Shown: piece by piece, positions 22,408-34,469 of the stretch | How positions within the stretch are numbered: position 1 is the stretch's first letter | Layout of the letters: each line of letters begins with the position of its first letter | Position numbers and translations under genes: made by a program | From: Hymenopus coronatus | Lineage: Eukaryota; Arthropoda; Insecta; Mantodea; Hymenopodidae | Direction: 5' to 3' | Assembly (NCBI GenBank): GCA_030762935.1 | Contig: CM060890.1 | Location: 151,190,129 to 151,254,128, forward strand | Length of the DNA stretch: 64,000 nucleotides | Notes under the pieces: model-generated | What the model was told of the DNA's origin: nothing | What the model saw: only the letters and a program-made list of their open reading frames with translations | The model's database searches: none

Positions 22408-22810
22408 ACACATACAGATGTAGAAGGAAGAGGACTTCTCTTCAGGATATACCTTATATTGCCGGATGAATGTCTTTTAATATACAGCATTTTAATCGAA
22501 ATCGACAGAACCACTTTTGAGAAAATCGAAAAATCTTGCAGGTAAAGTACAGTTTGGAGTGGGAGGATGTTCGGTGTTGCATCCTTGGAAGATTCTCAAC
22601 TTAAATACCAAGTTTAAAACTGAACGTATTTTGGTTTTTGAGTTTTGCTGTTCACGAGCATTCAGGCAGACCTTTTTCTAAAGATTATTTTTGGGGTGAT
22701 TCACGGGTTCTCAAAGCAGAACGTCCATTGAAATCTCGGTATATACTTTTTGGATAGAATGCAATACATTTTCCACTTATAATGTGCATTTTACATGAAA
22801 CAAAAAGGAA
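21990..22810 (+). mobile_element. Copy F of the ~0.9 kb family
   Basis: Shows aataaactattg, a taaagcggtag segment, taacgagatcgacatttt, a long A-run (about 22365-22406), cacttttgagaaaatcg, a gagtgggaggatg segment, ggaagattctcaacttaaatacc, gctgttcacgagc and gaaatctcggtat in family order. The right end near 22760-22800 keeps a weak hairpin. Confidence 0.7.
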
Positions 22811-24058
22811 AAAGGTGTAAAGTTAGAACAGAAAAGAATACTGAGGCTACAATCACGTTGCATCTATTTGTTACAATAAAGCATAACCAACAGTGCTATG
22901 GTGCTGATTTTGTACGCATCGTACTCAATTACTAACTATAGGGCAATATTTCTGCGTTCTAACGCTATTCTGTTTAAAATCATTGGGTTAAACCCTTCCT
23001 AAAGAGAATCCATAAAGTGAGTATGACTATTTAAATCGACCATAGAGGGCATAAGAGACACACCAGCAGCAAACAAAATGGATTCTCAATCAAAACTAAA
23101 GACCAAATTATTCATTATTAAAGTAAAAGAGGGCCTAACATGGATCCTTGTAAAACCCTAGAAAAAATGCAAAATGAAAGATTTGTACACGACACTTGAA
23201 TAAGACTATTCAAACATCTTTTAATGAAATAAATTTCCTTTTTTCGAATTCCGTAATGTAATTGCGAAGGAATTGTTTAATGGAATATACAATCCAATAT
23301 TTTGGATAATTCACATAATAATGGTAATGTAGCTTCTTGTTTCTAAAATCCAGCAATAATTGTGTGTTTTTGAATGCATATGAAACTTAATATTAATATT
23401 AACGTGGAAAGAAATATACATTAGCTTACAGAAAAATGGCCTGTTGTGTAACATTTCAACTTTTTTTTTAAATTTACAATGTAATTTTCTTGAAAAATGT
23501 AGGTAAATTGGTCTAATGGTGAGTTAACAAGAATGCCCCAATACTACATGCTGTTCAATTGTATCTGAAATGAGCCAAAAGCTACTCCCGCGATGCTGGA
23601 TACCATCTTCCGCAATACAGCCTTACATTTTGGTTACCTATTTCTGTATAGTGAAAAGATAAATAACGCTGGACAGTCTAACTTATGAATAACACTGAGA
23701 CTAGGAGCGGCTTTCTTCAAAGCGATTCAATATACAATGAACTAACTAAAAGTTGCAGGTGTCCTGGCTTCATTTCCCGGTTTCATAAAGAGGAATCCTC
23801 TGGCGTGTAAATGTGTATTTAATAACTGTGCACACATTTATCTGTTTTTGAACACACAAAACAGGGAGGCGGACAGTGAGTGTAGAGATATCATCATTCA
23901 AACGATACCTCCATTACACAATGACATTAGTCCTCAGGCGTGCATTGCTAATGAGTTCAAATACAAATGAACAGCTATGAGGGAAAGAGATGTTGTAGAA
24001 GGATGTTGTGGACAAGATCGTGCTGTTTCCTATTTCTTTCTGTGTTTATCTTTTGCAG
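22811..24058. other. Probable intron sequence upstream of exon A
   Basis: No gene or repeat unit is recognised. The last ~40 bases are pyrimidine-rich and lead into the acceptor AG at 24057-24058. Confidence 0.5.
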
Positions 24059-24117
24059 ATGCGCGGACGGCTACAAGGGCCAACGCTGCGAGAATAAAGA
24101 CGTCTACAACCGTGGGA
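24059..24117 (+). CDS. Alternative exon A: C-terminal half of an EGF domain of an EGFR-ligand-like gene
   Basis: The acceptor is a strong pyrimidine tract ending ttttgcag, and the donor reads gtatgtatag at 24118. The 59 nt exon completes a codon (phase 2 start), encodes CADGYKGQRCENKDVYNRG and ends with one base of the next codon (phase 1). The spacing C-x8-C with GYxGxRC is the fifth-to-sixth cysteine loop of EGF domains. The following acidic tail (ENKD) resembles insect TGF-alpha-type ligands. In ErbB ligand genes a phase-2 intron lies just before this half. The exon would supply part of the receptor-binding surface. Exon B at 50724 has the same phases and cannot be joined to it in frame. 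Partner exons lie outside the window. Confidence 0.8.
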
Positions 24118-25059
24118 GTATGTATAGGCCAATTTTCTGTAAATTAGGAATTTCTTCCTCGTTTTACTGCTAAAACACCATCAAGTGAAAATAGAATACC
24201 AAAGATACTCGCGGCGCCTCAAGTTTCTCTTGCTACTCTTGTTACAAAGTTTCAGTTGAGCCTTTAGCTTTTTATACAAACACATTATTTATTGTTAATA
24301 TTATTGACCAAAATAAATAACTTCCATCCAACTCACAACAAATTAGGATTATGCGAACATACTTTTATTTGTAATTATTGTTTTTTTTATAATTATTTTG
24401 ACACGCGCGCGTTATGTGTAAATACTTGTGTAAAGCCAAAAAAGTAGATTGAGCTAGAAGAGTGAACTGGAAGTTTGCAACAAAGAATGAACAATAAAAG
24501 TGCAATCGGTGAAGAGAGCTGATGGAGGGTGAAGAAGACTTTGTGGATAGGTATGTAGAAAAAGAAAGGACTCGTGTATTGCCAAATGCATTTACTCACA
24601 TCTCTCAGATCTTTACTGTGTCTCTTTATTTGTGATTACTGACCAAAATTTAAGTACTACACCTACAGTAGCAAGTTGTGATGCTGTGTAAACATATTCT
24701 CCTCTAACAAAAATAATCTGTTTCTGTTGCTATGTGTAGAATGTACCTATGTGAAAAACATTGGCCCGTGAACGTGGAGCACCGTCATAGCAGGTCCTAT
24801 ATTTGTTGTGAGGAGGTGATAGATAACCTGTACAAAACATGCATCCTTATTTACATAAAATACAGCTTGCTGCTTCTTTGTTCATTTAATGGTAAAGGGC
24901 ATACATATCCTTTCCTTTTAGTGTTCCTTAGCATCGCAGCTTTGCATTTTGCATGCGGCTGGATATGAGCTAGTAGACTGATCTGTGTAGCTGGCTGCTT
25001 CACCAATTCAAAGAAAATTCAAACCAATAACAATAGTTAACTCCACTATAAAATCCATT
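24118..25059. other. Probable intron sequence downstream of exon A
   Basis: Starts with the donor gtatgt. The frame continuing from exon A is open to a stop at 24171-24173, so intron retention would add a short tail. Nothing else is recognised. Confidence 0.5.
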
Positions 25060-25935
25060 TATCTGTTCTGCAAACAAACTATTCTGTATTAGCATCATGA
25101 TAAATGAGATAGACATTAGCAAACTTCGTCTTGTTACTTAGTTCCTTGTAAGTATAAGGGAATACACTAGGCTACAGTGATAGTCATATCTTTTAAAAGC
25201 TATCGTTATGTGAAACAACCTGAAATTCAGTTCTCCTTGCCTGGCTAAGAGTGAAACGAATGAGGGATGAAACGAAAGACGATTTTCCGCTTGATAAAAG
25301 TTCAATTAACATAAAAGAAAGTAATAACAAGGAAGTTCTTGGAAAAGGTTAACCTACTGAAAAAATGTATATGTACTTGTGTTTTGACCAGATCTACATT
25401 TTTATGTAGTAAGATTTTGTCCATTTCTTACGTTTACCAGTTACGTAAAAGTTATCGAGAATGTGCAGGGTTTCCGCGGCTTACCAGAATATCCAATATA
25501 TATACATACATACATGTTTTCTACTTATTATACATTAGAGAAAATAAAAATAACGAATATCTCGGACAATCAAATTATGAGAGCGTTTTCATGCAAAAAA
25601 GAACAACGTTATAGCAAGCTCATTCGTCATAAAATATTTTAAACATATGGTATTTTAATCAAAATTGTAGTCATTTTTGAGAAAATCAAAATTTTCGAAA
25701 AATGATTCATATAAAGAGCAGTCTTCAAATAATTCGTGTCAAATCCATGAAAGATGCACAACCCAAAATATAAAGTTTGGTACATAGCTGACTTTTAGTT
25801 GTTTTTTTGTGTTTTGTGGTTCACACATACACACACAGACGCGCTCTTTCTGAATTATTTTATTATGGAATCTCAAAATATATATGTGGGTGCAATACTA
25901 CATGTTTTCTACTTATTATACATAGTAGAGAAAAT
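25060..25935 (+). mobile_element. Copy G of the ~0.9 kb family, with an internal duplication
   Basis: Landmarks run from tagacattagcaaac and taggctacagtgatag through gagatctacattttt and tttaccagttac to the CA tract (about 25823-25840) and the right end hairpin tctacttattatacatagtaga at 25913-25934. A second copy of the right end plus its flank (about 25511-25610) sits in the middle of the element. Confidence 0.7.
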
Positions 25936-25984
25936 AAAAATAACGAATATCTCGGACAGCGTTTTCATGTAAAAAGTAGCAAGT

Positions 25985-26560
25985 TGAGCAAACTGGGCTC
26001 CATGTGCCGGTCATGCATATATTGTAAACATATGATATGGTGTTTTAATAAAATTCATTATGACAATTTTTGTAAAAGTGAAAAACACGCAGTTTTTTGG
26101 TTTCTTTCTTTTCTTTTACGCATAGGATAATTCATACAGACAGTGATCAAAATCTTCGCCTGCCATCTTTGTAGGTCTGACTCAAGTTTGAAATTTGGTA
26201 TCTATCCGAATAGCTTTTTAGTTATGCTGTTCACAGAAACGCGTGTAGGTCTGACTCAAGTTTGAAATTTGGTATTTATCTGAATAGCTCTTTAGTTATG
26301 CTGTTCACTGAAACGCGTGTAGGTCTGACTCAAGTATGAAATTTGGTATTTATCCGAATAGCTTTTTAGCTATGCCGTTCACAGAAACGCGTGTAGGTCT
26401 GACTCAAGTACGAAATGTTGCGTTTATTCGAATCTTCGCTTTTTAGTTATGCTGTTCAAAGGTACACGTGCATCTTTTTCTTAAAATGATTCCTAGAGTT
26501 CAACAGACCTAGGCGAAATTTCGATGTGAACTTTTGGGTAGAATACAATATTTACACTAC
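25985..26560 (+). mobile_element. Copy H of the ~0.9 kb family, 3' part with a 74 bp expansion
   Basis: The 3' landmarks are present (ggtgttttaataaaattc, aaatcttcgcctgcc, gctgttcac, gaaatttcgatgtgaac, gggtagaatacaatat). The segment that is single in other copies has expanded to four 74 bp units. Confidence 0.65.
26171..26466. repeat. Four tandem 74 bp units inside copy H
   Basis: gtaggtctgactcaag starts at 26171, 26245, 26319 and 26393, exactly 74 bp apart. Each unit ends with gttcac and a short acgcgt segment. The unit corresponds to the tttggtat...gctgttcac segment of the surrounding element family. Confidence 0.93.
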
Positions 26561-27880
26561 CTCCCACAGGCATGCGGTCATATCTACACTGCTTCTGTTG
26601 ATTTACTTGAAAACCGGGGTTTTGTGCATCCATATTCAGTGATTTCGGTGACGCCCAGGTGACCAGGTGCTTAGTAGCCGCCTACTGCTTCACGCGTTTT
26701 ACAATCAATACGATGAATCAACTTCTGATGTGTAGTTGACCATATTGACGGTTAGTTCAGCAAAATCCAAGGTCATTTGGTATTCGTTCACGAAGTAGTG
26801 TGTTTGTGTGTACGCATTGTGGAATTCAGGTGTAGTGTAGCGGCGCTGTAAAGGGTACAATGTGATATTCTGCTTAAAGAAATGTGACATCATGCTGCGC
26901 CAGGTGTATGGAGCTTGTACGAGAGGTACAAGCAGTTCCATGACGAAGCAAGATGGTACAGTACAACAATGAGACCTGGAAGGCCGCGAGATATTTCCTT
27001 AACACAGGTTTTTCCAGCGAGTAACTCCAACTGCCACATGCAATACAGCGCAGCATTGAGGGAAAGCTCTTGTCAGGGCTAAACCAAGAGTTGAAAACGG
27101 ATGACAGAACACATGACCCTTGTCCCGTGGCGATTGGCCATAACACGCTGCCTCCACCTCTGCTCAGAGGTATGTGATTGTGTACTCTTACTCAGACGAG
27201 TCGATTTGTAACAGCCTATAATTCGCAATAGGAACAGGTCATTAAAGCGACATAAATTAAATGGATAAAATTGTGGCCTAATATACCACAAAATACTGCA
27301 AAGATCAGATTACAAGCTCATATCATTGATAAAAACAAAACATGCCTTACTGTATAGTCGTACACATTTAGTTTTGCAAAGAAAGTCGACATGGTCCTCA
27401 ATTCTTATTTTGAGTGAAAATAATGTCCGCAAGACAAAAGATCTGTTGATGCCATTTAGCTGGTCGGAAAGCCTCTCGAACTAGTCGGCGAATCTTGCTC
27501 AAAATATGCAGTGTTGCTTAACCTCTATCTTGTCAATAATTCTATCTTCTCTAACGATTACACAACGTTTTGTGCATGAGTCTTTAACACACTAACCAGC
27601 AACAGGAAAATGAATGCTGATTATAAATGGGTTTGCTTTATATGAGTAATAGAAACTAACAGAATAGTTTACATGGCTAGAACTAACATGTAATGATAAT
27701 GATACCTTTTACACGAACCTTTCCCATAAACACATTATCTCTAAAAGTATACATTTCCATTGTATTACATTATTTATTTTTTTTTTTTTTTTTTTTACAA
27801 AATAGCAGATTGCGTGAAATGTTAGAAATATTTGTATAAAATAATATTACAGCCTTAAAAAAAACAACAACATGTGACGT
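26561..27880. other. No assigned gene; weak minus-strand open frames
   Basis: On the minus strand, 26941-26705 and the neighbouring 27146-26874 are open and have amino-acid composition unlike simple AT-rich noise, for example the segment RRYTTPEFHNAYTQ. I do not recognise a family and cannot rule out chance. A T-run lies at about 27777-27796. The last bases (27880-27925) match the left end of the ~0.9 kb family and then diverge. Confidence 0.3.
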
Positions 27881-28401
27881 TATAGATACACATGACTTTC
27901 TCTACCAATGACAAATTCACGCATCCGTTTCCTTATAGTAAACTATATTGGCATTTTAAGCACAGTGTTTATTAAAATTATATTTTCGTCCATTTATTCT
28001 AATTTAATTGCATACACAAATTCCTCACTTAGGAATAGTGAACGAAAATATATTGACAAATTGAAGGTTTAAAATACACAAGAATCGTAAGGAAATCAAA
28101 ATCACAGTTAATGGCACGGTCGAAAATGAGCAAAATGTTTACACGAAAGATTACACTTGAACACATGACTAACTAGAAGTTTCATATTATAAAAATGACA
28201 AGATTATAATTTACTTAGAGTAAATAAGAATTCTGATACCAGACCTATATAACACTTTAGGCTTGCTGTAAACGTAACTGTTAATTTAAAACCTAGCTTC
28301 ATCAACGGGAAGACTATCATGACTGAATTATTGGAAAAGGATATTCATGTTCCATAGGGATGAACTGTTCATGGTACCCCTATTTACACTTACTGCATTT
28401 T

Positions 28402-29035
28402 CAGACCCTAGAGTACACATTGAAACACATTCCTTCAATACAGAAAGCCTCTCAGCTAGTACAAGGTTCGCAAGTTCTCGCACGAACTATTCAGACCCCA
28501 GAGTACACATTGAAACACATTCCTTCAATAGAGAGAGCCTCTCAGCTAGTACAAGGTTCGCAAGTTGTCGCACGAACTATTCAGACCCCAGAGTACACAT
28601 TGAAACACATTCCTTCAATAGAGAGAGCCTCTCGGCTAGTACAAGGTTCGCAAGTTGTCGCACGAACTATTCAGACCCCAGAGTACACATTGAAACACAT
28701 TCCTTCAATAGAGAGAGCCTCGCAGCTAGTACAAGGTTCGCAAGTTCTCGCACGAACTATTCAGACCCCAGAGTACACATTGAAACACATTCATTCAATA
28801 GAGAGAGCCTCTCAGCTAGAAAAAGGTTCGCAAGTTGTAGCACGTACTATTCAGACCCCAGAGTACACATTGAAACACATTCCTTCAATAGAGAGAGCCT
28901 CTCAGCTAGTACAAGGTTCGCAAGCTGTCGCACGAACTATTCAGACCCCAGAGTACACATTGAAACACATTCCTTCAATAGAGAGAGCCTCTCAGCTAGA
29001 AAAAGGTTCGCAAGTTGTAGCACGTACTATTCAGA
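28402..29035. repeat. Seven tandem units of exactly 90 bp
   Basis: gagtacacattg starts at 28411, 28501, 28591, 28681, 28771, 28861 and 28951. Units five and seven share the variant gaaaaaggttc...tagcacgtac, showing a higher-order copy event. Because 90 is a multiple of three, two + frames stay open (268 and 234 residues). The repeated 30-residue peptides resemble no known protein, so I treat the frames as by-products of the array. Confidence 0.95.
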
Positions 29036-30265
29036 TCTCAGACAACGAGTACACTTACAACTAGAGCCGGCCAAAACAGGCTTCAATCTCACTCTTATCT
29101 CGCAGCCAATAGATGCAGTTGAACGTATGGCTGGCGGCAAGAGAGTTGACTAACGAGCTTACGAGACTCTCGTTTACTCGCAAGACTGCGGTGTAATGCA
29201 GAGTCAGAATGCAGATGATTTATATGTTTGTTATAAATCAGTATGTAAACATTATTTGAAGCAGTAATTCTGTTATACGCTCTAATCTAAGCCCATTTGT
29301 TTGAGTAGAACAAAATCTTTTCCCCTGGCGCTGGTTTGTTTTAAACACTTTGGTAGGTATGTATACGCTTGGTTACCCTGAAAGTAAAAAGACACCTACT
29401 TTAGTTGTATGTTACATCTCCCTTTGACCTTGTGATTTATATTCCCCTTTATTTATCAAATGAAGATGAATAACCGAAAGCAGTGCATGTATTTATTTTG
29501 ACCTGCATTGTATTACAATAAGCGTCTAACATCAAAATTAGTAATTTCCGTATTTTCTGTCAAAAACAAGCATTAAAACTCAAGGTCAGCACTTTGGAAC
29601 AATTTCTAGGTCAGGTCTGAGAGATGATCAAGGGAAACGATTAACTACAAACAACGTGAGAACAGCTTCTGCAGCTGCAGGTTCATACGTGTCTTTAATA
29701 GTATTTTTGACTGTGAAGTTAGAAAGGGTTCAGCTGCTTTTAGATGCTTCTTATTTTTTCCATGAAAAAGTAAATATGACAAGAGCACATTTCCATTGCA
29801 TTGGCAATATTGGCACCGCGCACTTCTAGGTTTCTTGGGCACCTCTAGCAACCATTTCTTTAATTATTTATTATTTAACCATTCTTTTCTAAAATGTCGA
29901 ACATATTGCAAAGCCTTCTGTTCAATTAGGAAATTAAAACAAAGAACGCATTAGCACTGCATTCACTATGCTGAATTCAGAATCCACTCTGATAAACTCA
30001 CGTGACCTAATACCATAGTGTTGTTTGCGGAGTTGTTCAGTCATCCGAGAAGTTTGTTGCTGTTAGCTCTAAATAAAAGATAGCTGTTACATTGCTTAAC
30101 AGACAATGTCTTGTATGTACACAAATATTACATCCGTGATAGTTTTTCCTAAAGAAACTCAATATAATATATTACTTAACAGTTGCTAATAATGTCCGTC
30201 CAAAAATCCATCATCCGTGAAAACTAAATTTTGCCGTCATATAACTTGGCAACCATATTGCTCAC
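29036..30265. other. No recognisable gene
   Basis: A short GC-richer segment (29060-29200) follows the array, with cgagcttacgagactctcg. The rest is AT-rich without visible structure. Confidence 0.4.
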
Positions 30266-30268
30266 TAA

Positions 30269-30295
30269 GGGCCGGTTGTACGAACTCGGAATAAA
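30269..30295 (+). repeat. Left terminal inverted repeat of the Harbinger-like element
   Basis: Pairs with 31858-31884. One difference in 27 positions. Confidence 0.9.
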
Positions 30296-31857
30296 TCCTG
30301 GAATAGTTATTCTTGGAATACACTATTCACGGTATAAATGTGGCACCGGGTTGTACGATGCAATTTTATTCCTTAGATATCTATTCGACTGTTTGTAGAT
30401 TTAAAACTAATGTTGGCTATATTACGAGTCATTCATGGCCAGCTTGATACATAATTACTGCTTTATTTTGCTGAAAATGTGCATTGTTTTCACAATCAGC
30501 TGTTCCTAAACTATGTATTATTTCTTATTTTAACTACTTACGATACTATGAAATAATTATGAATGTTCACAAACGTGTTCGGATGTAGAATTGCTATACA
30601 CTTTACAAAACATAAACACACATGTATACTGCGACTTCTTGCGATAGGTTAGGAATATGAAGTGAAACCTTACCATATGTGCAAAGTTGTATCTTGTGCT
30701 GATATATGACATACTTCCGTTTCTGTACTCAAAACAGCTAACGTACTTAGCCTGCTCTCTGCATTTTATTCATTAAAATACTTAGTAAGCGAATTTTACA
30801 TTTTAGTTTTGCCAATGCCACTATCAACTTGATATGCATAATTGAATCGTTGCACCAAGATGAGTACAAAAACAATTTGCTATACAGGTGTTATTAACCA
30901 ACAGATATATTAGTAGTTATGTCGAATAGTACATTAAACCGTTCCCATAACAGTTCGCACTTTGATGATGGCAATATTTAATACAGCAGCTAGAAATTGT
31001 CAACCAAACCAATAAAACCGAGAACATTATATTTTACGGAAGGTATTCTCTATTCAATCAAAATTGTCTCTAATGTATTAAACCTACAGCATATAATACG
31101 AAAAATCATGAATTTATTGTAAAATAATATAGCTAGATTTACAAGCTCTGAAGGCGTCTTTTAATCCGGGCATCTCCTCCCTAGATCACAAAGCTTGTAG
31201 TATTATCGTTTTTAAACTTGCACATAACCTTCAAAGTCTGAATGTAGTACAGAGTGTCGCTAACATTAACACTTGTGGCTATCTTACGTTTTGAAGCATA
31301 TTGTCCTAGAAGTAACCTATCCTTTGTATTTCGTCAATAAAACGTAACCTCACTCTTTACAACGCTATGCATTGTGCTGGTGTATTGTTGCTTGGGTTGG
31401 ATTAAATTTAATTGTTTCCATAAAATTAGAGGTATTTTGATGAAAATATTGTAGGTAGATTTTACTCTTTTATAAATGAAACTTTATTTTAACTATCTTC
31501 TTGTAATATTTATCTTATAATCACCAAGTGTCTGTGTGATATCCTTTCTCAACTTTATCTCACTATAGCCGTGTACATTTATCGGACCATCTCTACAACA
31601 TATTGTATTTAGGTATAATATGCCCTTAGAAACAGATTATAAAGAACTTAATCGTTTATATCGGTCAAATATGGGTCAAAATTGTGTCGCGTACCGAAGC
31701 AGCCATTTTCCTTTTTATACTCTATTCTCGGAATATCGGCGTATCCCCGCAAGGAATCACGGAATAAGTTATTCCATGTTTATTCCCTTGATAGTCTCTA
31801 TTCCGTTGTCGTACAACACAATTTAGCACATAACCATGGAATAACGTCTAACAGAGG

Positions 31858-31884
31858 TTTATTCCGAGTTCGTACAACTGGCCC
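31858..31884 (-). repeat. Right terminal inverted repeat of the Harbinger-like element
   Basis: Inverse of 30269-30295. Followed by the target duplication taa. Confidence 0.9.
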
Positions 31885-31887
31885 TAA

Positions 31888-32335
31888 AACTTTTGTATAG
31901 GATGAAGAAGTGTTATTCCATTTATAAGTCGACACGCTAGACAGTTTCATTTTATTCAAGATCACAGCACTGCGAAAATATGCAAAACTGATACGTCACG
32001 AACTGTGTTGACGGGTGCAAGCATCGAGACATAACATACCAGAAGTGATGACAAATGTATAACATTCCTTCAGATGATTAGGAAATAGGGCTAAAAGATG
32101 ACAAAATTATGCATGTTTATCTAAATGAGAAGAACATATACTAAAGCAACATTTGCCTAAGATCTGTAACTTCTATTATTTCATCTGTTTAAATGATTTG
32201 AGATTTAAATAGCCCACAAGACAGGGATGGCATTTAAATAACTCACGCTAGAGAACGGGTTAAAAACAAAATGTGGTATCACAGAATCTGCAGATATAAA
32301 CGTACGTGGTGTCCACTTTTATTATAAACTAGCTG
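31888..32335. other. No recognisable gene
   Basis: AT-rich. Nothing supported beyond background. Confidence 0.4.
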
Positions 32336-33140
32336 CCCACCCCGGCTTCGCACGAGGGGTATACCTAATGAAAAAATTTCAGACAAAATCTTCCGTTTAC
32401 AGTACAACCTTGCAATGAAATAAAATTACAATCAAATAATTTGATAACCCTTTATTTTAATGCCAATTTTCCTTCCGGAGAGAAAAAATTACCGCCGATA
32501 GTTTGCCGACTCTCGAGCACGCAACGTACAACATGCGAAAAACACAATTCATAGTTTACACACACTTCTAACGATTGATCTTGGGATTTATTGTCATTGC
32601 GAATGCAAGGCGCGCTTAAATTCAAAAGGAAAGTCGGTAGACATTAGTGGTATTCTAGGAATAAGTATATCCTCGCCCTTGAACGTTCCTATGTTATAGT
32701 AAATTAAATCAAAATTTTCATAATTTTTTTAACAATGAGTTTTGTTCCGCTGCATAATTTCGGCTGAGTGATATTGCGTAGTATAATTATCACGAGTCAA
32801 CTTTGAGCTGTAAATTGTGTGGCGGGAATCTGCCAAATCCAATGAATTTATTTACTGAATTGACGACTTCATTTGGATTGGTAATGGAATTGATCGGCTT
32901 AAATAATCCATTTGTCCATCAAGTTTACCCTGAATTTTTACATTCAAATCATCTACATCTACAAATTGCTGATAAAATGGCTCATTCGCTCAACCAAACA
33001 TAGTTTTTGCAATTTGCACCAATATTTGAAAACACTTTCGATTTTCATTCTTCCTTTGACGTTGTGAAGTGACAAAAATTTGATGGAAAGGAAATGAGGC
33101 CCGTAGAAGTGTCAACAGAAATATTCCCACTGTCAATGCC
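32336..33140 (-). pseudogene. Helitron helicase C-terminal remnant
   Basis: On the minus strand, broken pieces occur in the order found in Helitron-encoded Pif1-like helicases. About 33130-33070: STGLISFPSNFC. About 33000: YVWLSE and AILSA. About 32870-32800: NEVVNSVNKF and PPHNLQLKV. About 32680-32640: FKGEDILIPRIPL. About 32610: FEFKRA, then RLAFAMTIN in the next frame. About 32520: LYVACSRVGK, which is helicase motif VI. Frames change repeatedly and stops are frequent. Downstream at 32330-32355 lies the segment aaactagctgcccaccccgg, which resembles common invertebrate repeat ends. The helicase would unwind DNA for rolling-circle transposition; this copy is dead. Confidence 0.75.
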
Positions 33141-34393
33141 TAATAATGCCTTTGTATCTGAAATGATCTGCGCAATGTAGCATATATAGCTGGTATTGCG
33201 AAAAGGACGAAGTCAGAGCACTCATAAGGTATTGTGGAAAGGATGACATAATATGCAGTTAGCAGCGTGGTCAACCAAGATGTCGTTGGCATAATAACAA
33301 TAATGGCAGCATATCCACAGTGTGGAGGGTATGCAGTGGCATAGGTAATGAATTACATTAAGGAGAAAGTCACAAAGTAACATTCATGCTTCTTCCGAAT
33401 CTCTTTCTTTCCTTTACTCCTAATGATTTCCACCTCTTTCTTTATTTTCTTCTATGTCAACGCAGTCATTTCTAAGGCTAACAATGACGTAACTAAAGAG
33501 CAAATAGGTCTGGTTGGGCAATTGATAAGCTTTTATTTGATGATAGCCTTTGTATATTAAATTTCTCCATTTAACCCAAAATATTACTTGATCAAATGCA
33601 TTAAGAGCACCGCAATTGTAGTGTGATGGTGACGCGGGTATTTTCATGTTCTTTAGCTAGCTCATGTGCCACAAAACGTCAAATAACCAACATCTGTACT
33701 AGGAAGTTAAACCTAAAACGGATCTGTTATTTCTCCGCCATTTTCAGATTCCAAGAAGGGCTAATGGTATGTGCATTGTTTATAGCTTAAAGTATTACAA
33801 CAAAAATATACTTATTTCTTTATTTAAACGATGTGACCAAGGGAACGATAGCTAATATATAAGAAATATATTTGATTTTCACAGTTATCTTGCGTCATTG
33901 TCTCCATAACCGGATGTATTCCCTTAGCATTGAAGAAGAAAAATAGAGCAGTAGGTACTATGGCCATCTGGGGGCAAATAATAAGTACGTATTTTAGTGT
34001 TCGTCGCCAGGAAAGCTTCTTTATTTTAAACGATAGGAGTAAGGAAAGGACAGTTAATATATAAAAATGTATTTGAATTTCACTGCTGCATTGTATCATT
34101 ATCTCGATAAACTGACACGTTGCCTTATCATTGAATGGGGAGGGGAAAAATAGCAGTACTATGACTATTTATCAACAAATAACCGTGATACCACTGCCAT
34201 CTGGTTGCTATTAACCGAAATGCGTTCGCTTGGCACGGTTTTTATTCATATTATGAGATTTTAAATACTTTCCCGTAATATATTTAAACATTTTTCCCAT
34301 AAACCTTGTGACAATAACGAACGCAACAAAAAGAGTTGTTCAATTTGATGCAGTCGTTCGGAAGTGATAGGCGTACTAACATTTTAGCGATTC

Positions 34394-34396
<3 letters not shown>
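33141..34396. other. No recognisable gene
   Basis: Part may be further decayed Helitron sequence (upstream on the minus strand), but no motif is legible. Confidence 0.35.

Positions 34397-34461
<65 letters not shown>
34397..34461. repeat. (TA)n microsatellite
   Basis: About 30 TA dinucleotides. Confidence 0.95.

Positions 34462-34469
<8 letters not shown>

Larger units (their letters stand above)
30269..31884. mobile_element. PIF/Harbinger-like non-autonomous DNA transposon
   Basis: Terminal inverted repeats of 27 bp (30269-30295 and 31858-31884) match with one mismatch. They begin gggccggttgtacgaac and gggccagttgtacgaac. Both ends are flanked by taa (30266-30268 and 31885-31887), the T-W-A type target duplication of PIF/Harbinger elements. 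Inner copies of gttgtacga-like and ggaata-like motifs add subterminal repeats on both sides. The 1616 bp interior has no long frame and no transposase motif, so it would depend on a helper. Confidence 0.88.

Noticed and set aside
28347..29153. 268-codon open frame with 30-residue repeats
   Set aside because: It exists because a 90 bp unit is a multiple of three. A second frame is equally open and there is no signal peptide, domain or start context.
33420..34099. Minus-strand frames of 75-91 codons upstream of the Helitron remnant
   Set aside because: No helicase or Rep motif could be read; likely chance frames in AT-rich DNA.
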